Origin: Microbacterium hominis NBRC 15708
GTDB taxonomy: Bacteria; Actinomycetota; Actinomycetes; Actinomycetales; Microbacteriaceae
Assembly (NCBI RefSeq): GCF_001592125.1
Contig: NZ_BCWI01000001.1
Coordinates: forward strand, 62,001 to 126,000
Length of the DNA stretch: 64,000 nucleotides
Reading direction: 5' to 3'
Made by a program: the position numbers and the translations under genes. The notes beneath the pieces were generated by a model, which was not told the DNA's origin, did not search any database, and saw only the letters and a list, made by a program, of their open reading frames with translations. How positions within the stretch are numbered: position 1 is the first letter of the stretch; every line of letters begins with the position of its first letter. This document shows, in pieces, positions 56,344-64,000 of this stretch.

Positions 56344-57765
56344 GTGCCTGACCGCAACGAGAACGCGACCGAGGACGTCGACAACGGCGTGCTGGAGACG
56401 TCTGCCGGCATCGACACGACGGGCATCGGCATCGTCGACGGTGCGACCGCTCAGGTGGATGTCGCCCTGCCCGTCGCGGCCGACGAGGACGACTACCTCG
56501 ACGACGACGACGTCGTGCTGGACGACGACCTGACCCACGCCGCCGCCGCGGCGCCGGCGAGCGTCGAGGCTTCCGACCTCGTCGCCGACGACGAAGTCCA
56601 CGAGGCCGTCGTGGACGACGACGACGATGACGACGAGGAGCACCCGTCGACGACGGCCGCGGGGCCGTCCGAGGCTCCGACGGTCGAGGACGCCGACGAG
56701 ATCGCCGCCGTCACGGTCGCGGTCGCGGCATCCACCGATCTCGCGCATCACGAACGCGTGCGTCCGCGCACGTCCGAGGTGACGCTGCAGTCGCGCCGGC
56801 TGGGCGACTTCGAGGCGGGCCGCGAGAGCTCGGACCTGCTGACGGCCGACCGTCTGCTCGACCCCGCCCGCGCGACGCGGCCCGAGCCGGAGGGCACCTG
56901 GCAGCACCTGGTGTACACGCTGTCGGGGCGGCGCATCAACCTCGGTGACGGCAAGCGCGCCCGGGCGCGCAAGGATCTCGATCGCCGGATCGCGGCTCCG
57001 CTGCACGGAGGAGCCAAGTTCGTGCCGGTGCTCTCGCGCAAGGGCGGCGTCGGGAAGACGACCGTCACGACGCTGCTCGGGATGGCGCTCGCGGATGCGC
57101 GGGAGGATCGCGTCATCGCCGTCGACGCCAACCCCGACCGCGGCACGCTCGCCGAGCGAATCGGCCGCTCGAGCGGCAAGACCGTGCGCGACCTCGTCCG
57201 CGCCCACGCCGACGTGCGCGGGTTCAACGACATCTCGGAGATCGTCGCCCGCGACCACACCCGGCTCGACGTCATCGCGTCGGACACCGACCCGCACGTG
57301 TCGGAGGCGTTCAACGACTCCGACTACAACGCGGTCGCCGACGTCGCGGCGCACTTCTACTCGCTCGTGCTCACCGACACCGGCACCGGCATCGTCCACG
57401 CGGTCATGGGCGCGACGCTCGACCGCGCCGACCAGATCATCGTGGTCGCCGGATTGAGCGTCGACGAGGCGCGGCTCGCGTCGGAGACCCTCACGTGGCT
57501 GGAGAGCAACGGCTTCGCCGATCTCGTCCGCGGAGCGGTCGTCGTGCTCAACACGGCCCGCCCGGGGGCGCCGCTCGTGCGCGCCGACGAGCTCGAGGCG
57601 CACTTCGCCACCCGCGTGGGGCGCGTCGTGCGGATGCCGTACGACCCGCACATCGCGTCGGGCAGCGCCATCGTCTTCCGCGACCTGCAGCCCGAGACGC
57701 GGGCGGCCGCGCGCGAGCTCGCCGCGATCGTCGTCGAGAGCCTGCGTCAGCGGGCCGCCGCCTGA
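56344..57765 (+). CDS. MinD/ParA-like ATPase with an acidic disordered N-terminus
   Basis: This is a 473-aa protein. Residues 1-150 are strongly acidic, with runs of Asp ([14 protein letters not shown] stretches), and are probably disordered. Residues about 215-473 are a MinD-like ATPase: [30 protein letters not shown], and a switch II at [11 protein letters not shown]. Such actinobacterial proteins are linked to secretion, cell-pole or chromosome positioning; this one's partner is unknown. The stop overlaps the def start by 1 nt, suggesting co-translation. Confidence 0.83.
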   Translation: MPDRNENATEDVDNGVLETSAGIDTTGIGIVDGATAQVDVALPVAADEDDYLDDDDVVLDDDLTHAAAAAPASVEASDLVADDEVHEAVVDDDDDDDEEHPSTTAAGPSEAPTVEDADEIAAVTVAVAASTDLAHHERVRPRTSEVTLQSRRLGDFEAGRESSDLLTADRLLDPARATRPEPEGTWQHLVYTLSGRRINLGDGKRARARKDLDRRIAAPLHGGAKFVPVLSRKGGVGKTTVTTLLGMALADAREDRVIAVDANPDRGTLAERIGRSSGKTVRDLVRAHADVRGFNDISEIVARDHTRLDVIASDTDPHVSEAFNDSDYNAVADVAAHFYSLVLTDTGTGIVHAVMGATLDRADQIIVVAGLSVDEARLASETLTWLESNGFADLVRGAVVVLNTARPGAPLVRADELEAHFATRVGRVVRMPYDPHIASGSAIVFRDLQPETRAAARELAAIVVESLRQRAAA

Positions 57766-58256
57766 TGGCCGTCCGGCCGATCCGCCTGTTCGGCGACCCG
57801 GTGCTGCGCGCACCCAGCGCGCCCATCGAGGTCGTCGACGACGGCATCCGCGGCCTCGTGCAGGACCTGCTCGACACCGTGGAGCTGCCGGGGCGGGCCG
57901 GTGTGGCGGCGCCGCAGATCGGCGTGGGGCTGCGCGCGTTCAGCTACAACATCGACGGCGACATCGGATACGTGCTCAATCCGGTGCTCACGGACGTCGC
58001 CGGCGAGCCGCAGCTCGTCGGCGAGGGCTGCCTGTCGGTGCCCGATCTGTGGCATGACACGCTGCGCTACCCCTGGGCCCGCGTCGTGGGCATGGACCTC
58101 GACGGTGCCGAGCTCGTCCTCGAGGGGGAGGGGCTGATGGCCCAGGCGCTGCAGCACGAGACCGATCACCTCGACGGGATGCTCTACATCTCGCGTCTGA
58201 GTCCCGAAGAGCGCAAGATCGCGATGCGCCGGATCCGCGAGTCGAACTGGTTCTGA
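57765..58256 (+). CDS. def: Peptide deformylase
   Basis: This is a 163-aa enzyme. Metal ligands are Cys89 in GEGCLSVP, and His131 and His135 in HETDHLDG, with Glu132 catalytic. It removes the formyl group from nascent protein N-termini. The ATG overlaps the stop of the MinD-like gene (ATG/TGA). A hairpin after the gene separates it from the convergent acyl-CoA synthetase. Confidence 0.95.
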   Translation: MAVRPIRLFGDPVLRAPSAPIEVVDDGIRGLVQDLLDTVELPGRAGVAAPQIGVGLRAFSYNIDGDIGYVLNPVLTDVAGEPQLVGEGCLSVPDLWHDTLRYPWARVVGMDLDGAELVLEGEGLMAQALQHETDHLDGMLYISRLSPEERKIAMRRIRESNWF

Positions 58257-58257
58257 C

Positions 58258-58295
58258 GAGGAAGGGGCCGGTCGTGCGCGACCGACCCCTTCCTC
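58258..58295. terminator. Shared terminator between def and the acyl-CoA synthetase gene
   Basis: GAGGAAGGGG and CCCCTTCCTC arms extend with GGTCG/CGACC inside. It lies between converging genes. Confidence 0.75.
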
Positions 58296-58308
58296 GCGGA
58301 CGCGACGC

Positions 58309-60153
58309 TCAGCCGAGCGAGACGTTCGTCGTGGTGACCGGCACGGTGTAGATGTCGTCGACGGCATCGGCGAAGTCGCTGAGGATGACGTTCCGCTTGA
58401 TGCTCATCTTCGGAGTCAGGTGACCGCTGGCCTCGGTCCACTCCGAGCCGAGGATCGTGAACTTGCGGATCGACTCGGCGCGCGACACGTTCTTGTTCGC
58501 GATGTCGACGGCCCGCTGCACCTCCTCGCGCACCTTCGGGTTCTGCGCCGCCTCCGCGAGCGACATGTCGGCGGGCAGCCCGTTGTTGGCCAGCCACGTC
58601 GGCAGCATCTCGGGGTCGAGCGTGACGAGCGCCGAGATGAAGGGCTTCTGGTCGCCGACCACCACGACCTGCCCGATGATCGGGTTGGCGCGGATCGGGT
58701 CCTCGAGTGCGGCGGGGGCGACGTTCTTGCCGCCCGCGGTGACGATGATCTCCTTCTTCCTCCCCGTGATCGTGAGGAAGCCCTCGCTGTCGAACGAGCC
58801 GATGTCGCCGGTCTTGAACCACCCGTCGTCGAAGGCGGCGGCCGTCGCCTCGTCGTTGCGCCAGTACTCCTTGAACACGTTGATGCCGCGGACCTCGATC
58901 TCGCCGTCGTCGGCGAGACGCACGCCCACGCCGGGGAGCACCGGACCCACGGTGCCGATCTTCGACTTCGTGGCGAGGTTCACGGTCGCCGGCGCGGTGG
59001 TCTCGGTGAGGCCGTAGCCTTCGAGGATCGTCACCCCGAGACTGTGGAAGAAGTGGCCGAGACGCGGGCCGAGCGGCGCGGAGCCGGACACGGCGTAGGT
59101 GACGCGGCCTCCCATCGCCTCGCGGAGCTTCGAGTAGACGAGTCTGTCGAACAGGGCGAACTTGATCTTGGTGCCGAGCGGGATCTTCTTGCCGTCCTGC
59201 AGCAGGCGGGAGTGCTCGATCGCGGTGTGGGCCGCGGCGCGGAAGATCTTGCCCTTGCCGCCGGCCTCGGCCTTCTGCTCGGCGGAGTTGTAGACCTTCT
59301 CGAACACCCGGGGGACGGCCAGCAGGAACGTCGGCTTGAACGAGCCCAGCGCGGGCAGCAGCTGCTTCGTGTCGGGCTGGTGACCGGTCTTCACGCCCGC
59401 GTGGACGTCGAGGATCGAGATGAACCGCGCGAAGACGTGTGCGGTCGTGATGAACAGCAGCGTCGATGCGCCGCCCGGTGTGTTCATGACCTCGGCGAGG
59501 GCCTTCGCCGCGTTGCGGGACAGCTCCACGAAGTTGCTGTGCGTGAGCACGCATCCCTTCGGCCGTCCCGTCGACCCGGAGGTGTAGATGAGCGTGGCGA
59601 TGTCCGAGCCCACCGCGATGCTCCGGCGGCGCTCGATCTCGGCATCCTCGATGCCCGTCCCGCCGGCGCGCAGCGTGTCGAGGTCGCCCTCGGCCATGGT
59701 CCAGACGTCGCGTACCCGGGGCACCTCCGACCGGATCTCGGCGATGCGGGCGGCGTGCTCGGCGGATTCGGCGATCACGGCGATCGCGCCGGAGTCGGAG
59801 AGGATCCAGCTGATCTGCGCCGCCGAGCTGGTCTCGTAGATGGGCACCATGACGGCGCCCGTGAAGAAGAGGGCGAAATCGACGAGCGTCCACTCGTAGG
59901 TGGTGCGGGCGACGAAACCCACCTTGTCGCCGGGGGCGATGCCGGCCGCGGCGAAGCCCTTCGCCAGCGCGATCACTTCGCGCTCGAACGCGGCGGCGGT
60001 GATGTCGCGCCATCCGTCACCGTCGGGGACGGCGAAGAGCGCGAGGGACGGCGTGGCCTTCACCCGCTCGACGAGCAGGTCGGCGACATTGGCCTGCGGG
60101 TCTGCGGGCACGACCGCGGGGACTTCGAACTGTACGGCGCTCATGGGCGGCAA
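58309..60153 (-). CDS. Long-chain acyl-CoA synthetase (AMP-binding)
   Basis: This is a 614-aa protein. The adenylation motifs are LIYTSGSTGRPKGCVLTHSN, YGLTETTAPATVN and GWFKTGDIGSF, with ITGRKKEIIVTAGGKNV near 460. This is the FadD15-like actinobacterial group that activates fatty acids with ATP and CoA. AAGGAG precedes the ATG at 60153. It diverges from the glucokinase gene and may share its long inverted-repeat region. Confidence 0.93.
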   Translation of the reverse strand: MPPMSAVQFEVPAVVPADPQANVADLLVERVKATPSLALFAVPDGDGWRDITAAAFEREVIALAKGFAAAGIAPGDKVGFVARTTYEWTLVDFALFFTGAVMVPIYETSSAAQISWILSDSGAIAVIAESAEHAARIAEIRSEVPRVRDVWTMAEGDLDTLRAGGTGIEDAEIERRRSIAVGSDIATLIYTSGSTGRPKGCVLTHSNFVELSRNAAKALAEVMNTPGGASTLLFITTAHVFARFISILDVHAGVKTGHQPDTKQLLPALGSFKPTFLLAVPRVFEKVYNSAEQKAEAGGKGKIFRAAAHTAIEHSRLLQDGKKIPLGTKIKFALFDRLVYSKLREAMGGRVTYAVSGSAPLGPRLGHFFHSLGVTILEGYGLTETTAPATVNLATKSKIGTVGPVLPGVGVRLADDGEIEVRGINVFKEYWRNDEATAAAFDDGWFKTGDIGSFDSEGFLTITGRKKEIIVTAGGKNVAPAALEDPIRANPIIGQVVVVGDQKPFISALVTLDPEMLPTWLANNGLPADMSLAEAAQNPKVREEVQRAVDIANKNVSRAESIRKFTILGSEWTEASGHLTPKMSIKRNVILSDFADAVDDIYTVPVTTTNVSLG

Positions 60154-60228
60154 CTCCTTCGGTACCGGGTGGCGTCGGCGATCGACGGCTGGAATCGAGT
60201 CTAACTGCTGGTGACACTCAGTCCCACA

Positions 60229-60287
60229 GTGGACAGGGTCCGTCCCAAAAGCACGGTCTGCCCGGACCGTAGGTCTGTCCTGTCCAC
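60229..60287. promoter_or_regulatory. Nested inverted repeats upstream of the glucokinase gene
   Basis: GTGGACAGG (60229-60237) faces CCTGTCCAC (60279-60287), and inside them GGTCCG (60238-60243) faces CGGACC (60263-60268). A TAGACT box at 60290-60295 follows. Read as operator DNA or as a structured leader, it lies between fadD-like and glk. Confidence 0.5.
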
Positions 60288-60336
60288 ACTAGACTCTCGG
60301 ATGCCGTGCCGCCCGGGCCGGCCGGAAGGGAGCGCC

Positions 60337-61275
60337 GTGCTCAACGTCGGCATCGACATCGGCGGGACGAAGATCGCCGGAGGTGTCGTCGACGACACCG
60401 GTGCGATCATCGAGCGCACGCGCGTCGCGACGCCCGTCGACACCGGCGCCCTTGCCGAGGCGGTCGCGGCGATGGTCCACGACCTCGCGTCGCGGCACGA
60501 CGTCGGCGCGGTGGGCGTCGCCGCCGCGGGCTACATCGACCGCACGCGGTCGGTCATGCTGCACTCGCCGAACATCGACTGGCACAACGAACCGCTGCGC
60601 GCCGAGTTCGAGGCGCGGATCGGCCGTCCGGTCACCCTGGAGAACGACGCGAACGCCGCCGGCTGGGGCGAGTACCGCTTCGGAGCGGGCCGGGGATCGA
60701 CCGACATGGTCATGGTCACCCTCGGCACGGGCGTCGGCGGTGCCGTGATCAACGACGGGCGACTGCTCATCGGCGCGAACGGCAGCGCCGCGGAGCTCGG
60801 CCACCTGCGCTTCGTGCGCGGCGGGCGCCCCTGCGGGTGCGGACAGAACGGCTGCCTCGAGCAGTACGCGTCGGGCCGTGCGCTCCAGCGGGAGCTGGGC
60901 GACATCGCCGACGGCGGCGGAATCGGCGCCCGGCTGGCCGCGCATCGCGGCGCGGACGGGATCGTCCCCGCGGCCGATCTCGCGCTCCTGCTCAGCGAAG
61001 AGGATGCCGGGGCGGTCGAGGCCGTGCGCCGTGTCGCCACGGCGCTCGGCGAGGCCTGCGGCGCCTTCCAGGCGGTGCTCGACCCCGACCTCTATGTCAT
61101 CGGCGGTGGGGTGGCGGATCTGGGCGAGGTGCTGCTGGAGCCGACGCGGATCGCCTACGAGACGTCGCTTCCCGGCTTCGGCGATCGGCCGACCGCCCGC
61201 TTCACCGTGGCCACGCTCGGCAACGACGCCGGGCTCGTGGGCGTCGCCGACCTCGCGGGCCTGCGGAGCCGATGA
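60337..61275 (+). CDS. glk: ROK-family glucokinase
   Basis: This is a 312-aa protein. The ATP motif DIGGTKIAGGVV (about 7-18), catalytic ENDANAAGWGEYRFG region and the ROK zinc motif CGCGQNGCLEQYASG are present. It phosphorylates glucose with ATP. The GTG at 60337 has GGAAGGGAG upstream; a longer start at the ATG at 60301 is possible. It is followed by plsC on the same strand, 33 nt away. Confidence 0.92.
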   Translation: MLNVGIDIGGTKIAGGVVDDTGAIIERTRVATPVDTGALAEAVAAMVHDLASRHDVGAVGVAAAGYIDRTRSVMLHSPNIDWHNEPLRAEFEARIGRPVTLENDANAAGWGEYRFGAGRGSTDMVMVTLGTGVGGAVINDGRLLIGANGSAAELGHLRFVRGGRPCGCGQNGCLEQYASGRALQRELGDIADGGGIGARLAAHRGADGIVPAADLALLLSEEDAGAVEAVRRVATALGEACGAFQAVLDPDLYVIGGGVADLGEVLLEPTRIAYETSLPGFGDRPTARFTVATLGNDAGLVGVADLAGLRSR

Positions 61276-61308
61276 GACGCCCACACCGATGAGCGGGGGA
61301 GGAGCCTG

Positions 61309-61992
61309 ATGTTCTACTGGGTCATGAAGTACATCGTGATCGGACCGATCGTGAAGGCGATCTTCCGCCCGTGGATCGTGGGCCGCTCCCACGTGCCGTC
61401 CTCCGGCGCGGCGATCCTCGCGAGCAACCACCTGTCGGTGAGCGACTCGATCTTCCTGCCGCTCATGATCGACCGGCCCATGAGCTTCCTCGCGAAGAGC
61501 GACTACTTCACCGGGACCGGGCTGAAGGGCTGGGCCACCCGGATGTTCATGAAGGCCACGGGCCAGATCCCGGTGGATCGCACGGGCGGCAAGGCGTCGG
61601 AGGCCTCGCTGAACACGGGCCTGCAGGTGCTCGGCCGCGGCGACCTGCTCGGGATCTACCCCGAGGGCACGCGCAGCCCCGACGGCAAGCTCTACCGGGG
61701 TCGCACCGGTCTCGCGCGCATGGCGCTGGAGGCCCGTGTGCCCGTCATCCCCGTCGTCATGGTCGACACGGATGCCGTCATGCCCATCGGTCGATCCATT
61801 CCGCGCGTCGGTCGCGTCGGCATGGTGATCGGCGAGCCGCTGGACTTCTCGCGGTTCCACGGCATGGAGTCCGATCGCTACGTGCTGAGGTCGGTGACCG
61901 ACGAGATCATGGTGGCCCTCCAACGGCTCGGCGAACAGCAGTACGACGACGTGTACGCGTCGACGGTGAAGGAGCGCGCGGCCCGCGCCTGA
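61309..61992 (+). CDS. plsC: 1-acyl-sn-glycerol-3-phosphate acyltransferase
   Basis: This is a 227-aa membrane-associated enzyme. NHLSVSDSIFLPL holds the HX4D catalytic pair and YPEGTRSPDGKLYRG the glycerophosphate site. It adds the second acyl chain to make phosphatidic acid. It probably shares a transcript with glk. Confidence 0.92.
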   Translation: MFYWVMKYIVIGPIVKAIFRPWIVGRSHVPSSGAAILASNHLSVSDSIFLPLMIDRPMSFLAKSDYFTGTGLKGWATRMFMKATGQIPVDRTGGKASEASLNTGLQVLGRGDLLGIYPEGTRSPDGKLYRGRTGLARMALEARVPVIPVVMVDTDAVMPIGRSIPRVGRVGMVIGEPLDFSRFHGMESDRYVLRSVTDEIMVALQRLGEQQYDDVYASTVKERAARA

Positions 61993-62018
61993 TCTGCGCG
62001 AGCCGCCATGCCGCGGCC

Positions 62019-62076
62019 GAGCCGCCATCCTTCGGGCGGGCCGCGCGATGGCGGCTCGGCCGAAGGATGGCGGCTC
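62019..62076. repeat. Long inverted repeat between plsC and the DAHP synthase gene
   Basis: There are perfect 17-bp arms, GAGCCGCCATCCTTCGG at 62019-62035 and its complement at 62060-62076. Extra copies of GAGCCGCCAT-type half-elements flank and fill it. It may serve as terminator of glk-plsC or be a REP-like element. Confidence 0.65.
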
Positions 62077-62134
62077 GCGAAAGGGTGGCGGCGCGCGGGG
62101 CCGCGGCATCCTGGCGCGCCGCTAGACTGAGCGG

Positions 62135-63472
62135 ATGCCCACCCTGCACGCCGATCTCGATCACTGGCGCACGCTCCCGATCAAACAGCAGCCCTCCTGG
62201 ACCGACCTCGACGCCGTCGCGGCCGTCTCCGCCGAGCTCGCGACGCTGCCTCCTCTCGTCTTCGCCGGCGAGGTCGACAACCTGCGCGATCGCCTGGCCC
62301 GCGCCGCCTCCGGGCGTGCATTCCTGCTCCAGGGTGGGGACTGCGCCGAGACGTTCGCCGGCGCGACGGCGGAGCAGATCCGCAATCGCATCAAGACCGT
62401 GCTGCAGATGGCCGTCGTGCTGACCTACGGTGCGTCGATGCCCGTCGTGAAGATGGGGCGGATGGCCGGCCAGTTCGCCAAGCCGCGCTCCAGCGACACC
62501 GAGACCCGCGGCGACGTCACCCTGCCCGCGTACCGCGGCGACATCGTCAACGGCTTCGACTTCACCGAGGCCTCGCGCACCGCCGACCCCCAGCGACTGC
62601 TGAAGGGGTACCACACGGCGGCGTCCACCATCAACCTCATCCGCGCCTTCACACAGGGCGGCTTCGCCGACCTCCGCGAGGTCCACAGCTGGAACAAGGG
62701 GTTCGCCCAGAACCCCGCCAACCAGCAGTACGAGCGCCTCGCCACGGAGATCGACCGCGCCATCAAGTTCATGGAGGCGGCGGGCGCCGACTTCGACGAG
62801 CTGCGCCGCGTCGAGTTCTACACGGGTCACGAGGGCCTGCTGATGGACTACGAGCGCCCCATGACGCGCATCGACTCCCGCACGGGCACGCCGTACAACA
62901 CCTCGGCCCACTTCCTGTGGATCGGGGAGCGCACGCGGGAGCTCGACGGCGCCCACGTCGACTACTTCTCCAAGATCCGCAACCCCATCGGCGTGAAGCT
63001 CGGCCCGTCGACCTCGCGGGAGACGGCGCTCGAGCTGATCGACAAGCTCGATCCCGAGCGCGAGCCGGGCCGGCTGACCTTCATCACGCGCATGGGCGCC
63101 GGAAAGATCCGCGACGCGCTGCCGCCGCTGCTCGAAGCCGTCCGCGATTCCGGTGCCACCCCGCTGTGGGTCACCGACCCGATGCACGGCAACGGCATCA
63201 CCACGCCCACCGGCTACAAGACGCGTCGCTTCGACGACGTCGTCGACGAGGTGCGCGGGTTCTTCGAGGCGCACCGCGCGGTCGGCACGTTCCCGGGCGG
63301 CATCCACGTCGAGCTCACCGGCGACGACGTCACGGAATGCCTCGGTGGATCGGAGCACATCGACGAGGCCACCCTCGCGACGCGTTACGAGAGCCTGTGC
63401 GACCCGCGTCTGAACCACATGCAGAGCCTCGAGCTCGCCTTCCTCGTCGCCGAGGAGCTCGAGAAGCGCTGA
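62135..63472 (+). CDS. aroG: Class II 3-deoxy-7-phosphoheptulonate synthase
   Basis: This 445-aa enzyme is the first of the shikimate pathway. FLLQGGDCAETF, VVKMGRMAGQFAKPRS, RVEFYTGHEGLLMDYERPMTR and VTDPMHGNGITTPTGYKTR match the plant/actinobacterial class II. The ATG follows a TAGACT box by 6 nt with no ribosome site, so it is probably leaderless. It converges with the PASTA kinase gene, as in mycobacteria near pknL. Confidence 0.96.
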   Translation: MPTLHADLDHWRTLPIKQQPSWTDLDAVAAVSAELATLPPLVFAGEVDNLRDRLARAASGRAFLLQGGDCAETFAGATAEQIRNRIKTVLQMAVVLTYGASMPVVKMGRMAGQFAKPRSSDTETRGDVTLPAYRGDIVNGFDFTEASRTADPQRLLKGYHTAASTINLIRAFTQGGFADLREVHSWNKGFAQNPANQQYERLATEIDRAIKFMEAAGADFDELRRVEFYTGHEGLLMDYERPMTRIDSRTGTPYNTSAHFLWIGERTRELDGAHVDYFSKIRNPIGVKLGPSTSRETALELIDKLDPEREPGRLTFITRMGAGKIRDALPPLLEAVRDSGATPLWVTDPMHGNGITTPTGYKTRRFDDVVDEVRGFFEAHRAVGTFPGGIHVELTGDDVTECLGGSEHIDEATLATRYESLCDPRLNHMQSLELAFLVAEELEKR

Positions 63473-63477
63473 CCGAT

Positions 63478-63510
63478 CGCGTCTGGGCACGGCTGCCGTG
63501 CCCAGACGCG
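63478..63510. terminator. Terminator after the DAHP synthase gene
   Basis: There are perfect 15-bp arms (CGCGTCTGGGCACGG and complement) with a 3-nt loop, between converging genes. Confidence 0.8.
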
Positions 63511-63543
63511 GGGTGAGCGCCCCGGCGCGCCGCCGCGCGTGCG

Positions 63544-64000
63544 TCAGCCCGTCGAGCGGACGGTGATCTTGGTGCCGGGCAACTGCATGGTGCCGCCGGC
63601 GGGGCTGGTGCTGGACACCGTGAAGATGCCCCAGACGATCTCGGGCAGGGCCGTGCCCGGCTCGAATCCGGCTGCACGGAGCTGCTCCATCGCCTGGGCC
63701 ACCGTCTGACCCGTCACGTCGGGCACCTCGATCGGCTGCGGTCCCTTCGAGACGACGAGGGTCACGGTGTCGCCGGGGCGGAAGAGCCCGCCGCCGTCGC
63801 GGTCCGCGATGCGGATGACACGACCTTCGGCGACGTCGTCGTCGTAGGCCTGCGTCGTGGTCACGCCGAGCTGAACGGCTTCGAGCGCGGCGGTGGCCTT
63901 GTCGACGCTCTGGCCGGCGACGTCGGGCACCGGGCCGAGCGAGATCTCGAACGATGCCGTCGATCCCTCCAGCGCCGTGCATCCCTGCGAGCAGTCCACG
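63544..64000 (-). CDS. PASTA-domain Ser/Thr kinase, C-terminal part
   Basis: Only the C-terminal ~150 residues are inside the window; the 5' part runs off the right edge. Two complete PASTA repeats are clear (PDVAGQSVDKATAALEAVQL; EVPDVTGQTVAQAMEQLRAAG), each ending in a VTLVVSKGP or ITVRSTG strand. PASTA domains bind peptidoglycan fragments outside the cell and are joined to a cytoplasmic Ser/Thr kinase domain. The neighbour position next to the class II DAHP synthase gene matches PknL. The kinase domain itself is not visible. Confidence 0.85.
   Translation of the reverse strand, partial: VDCSQGCTALEGSTASFEISLGPVPDVAGQSVDKATAALEAVQLGVTTTQAYDDDVAEGRVIRIADRDGGGLFRPGDTVTLVVSKGPQPIEVPDVTGQTVAQAMEQLRAAGFEPGTALPEIVWGIFTVSSTSPAGGTMQLPGTKITVRSTG

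Noticed and set aside
52738..57813. Very long open frame on the minus strand opposite pyc and the MinD-like gene
   Set aside because: It is antisense to two clear genes, rich in Arg, Asp, Gly and His without domain motifs; this is a GC-rich shadow.

Overview
The window is high-GC actinobacterial DNA and most likely comes from Microbacteriaceae, probably Microbacterium. The basis is very GC-rich third codon positions, many GTG starts, many 4-nt stop/start overlaps, a class II DAHP synthase beside a PASTA kinase, a garA-ftsR-merR cluster, and dispersed REP-like repeats. The genus is an inference; no rRNA gene is present.

Bases 1 to about 7040 look like the distal end of an integrated genomic island. 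It carries a SIR2-family protein cut by the window edge, an HTH/ImmA-type protease overlapping a protein with a TGT-like zinc motif, an AbrB-like gene coupled to an unknown gene, a dprA-like gene broken by an internal deletion, and small hypothetical genes. It ends at a 33-nt tRNA 3' fragment (best match tRNA-Pro) followed by a hairpin that reads as that tRNA's native terminator. This is the expected scar of integration into a tRNA gene. The intact tRNA and the integrase would lie left of the window.

Bases 7.3-15.3 kb hold small secreted or membrane proteins, a dienelactone hydrolase, leuA with a leucine-rich leader peptide, a GntR regulator coupled to an ABC ATPase, and two adjacent decaying genes (CPBP protease and DUF3887). 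Bases 15.3-20.7 kb hold an XRE-cupin regulator followed by a tightly coupled five-gene uptake and hydrolysis operon: NitT/TauT-type binding lipoprotein, amidohydrolase, ATPase, permease and DUF1028. Bases 20.8-32.2 kb hold a TetR regulator with a reductase-hydrolase fusion, msrB-msrA, a CPA2-type antiporter, a flavin amine oxidase, a NrdI-like flavodoxin and a lipase.

Bases 32.3-40.6 kb carry adhE under a FadR-type palindrome, an L,D-transpeptidase, a prepilin-type peptidase, a BrkB protein and glgP. A three-unit tandem array of about 200-bp structured repeats follows. Bases 41.3-46.5 kb hold a glutamine amidotransferase/LysR pair diverging from the valine-catabolic mmsB-mmsA genes, then a CYTH gene. 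Bases 46.7-64 kb are mostly core: lpdA, a copper pair (copC and a Met/Cys-rich Csp-like protein), garA-ftsR-merR, parA, pyc, a MinD-like ATPase with def, an acyl-CoA synthetase, glucokinase, plsC, DAHP synthase and the C-terminus of a PASTA kinase.

Two window-wide patterns stand out. Many genes begin exactly 6-7 nt after a TANNNT box with no ribosome binding site, which suggests leaderless mRNAs. The hexamer GCATCC/GGATGC also recurs very often, so that the otherwise rare Ala codon GCA appears mostly as GCA-TCC.
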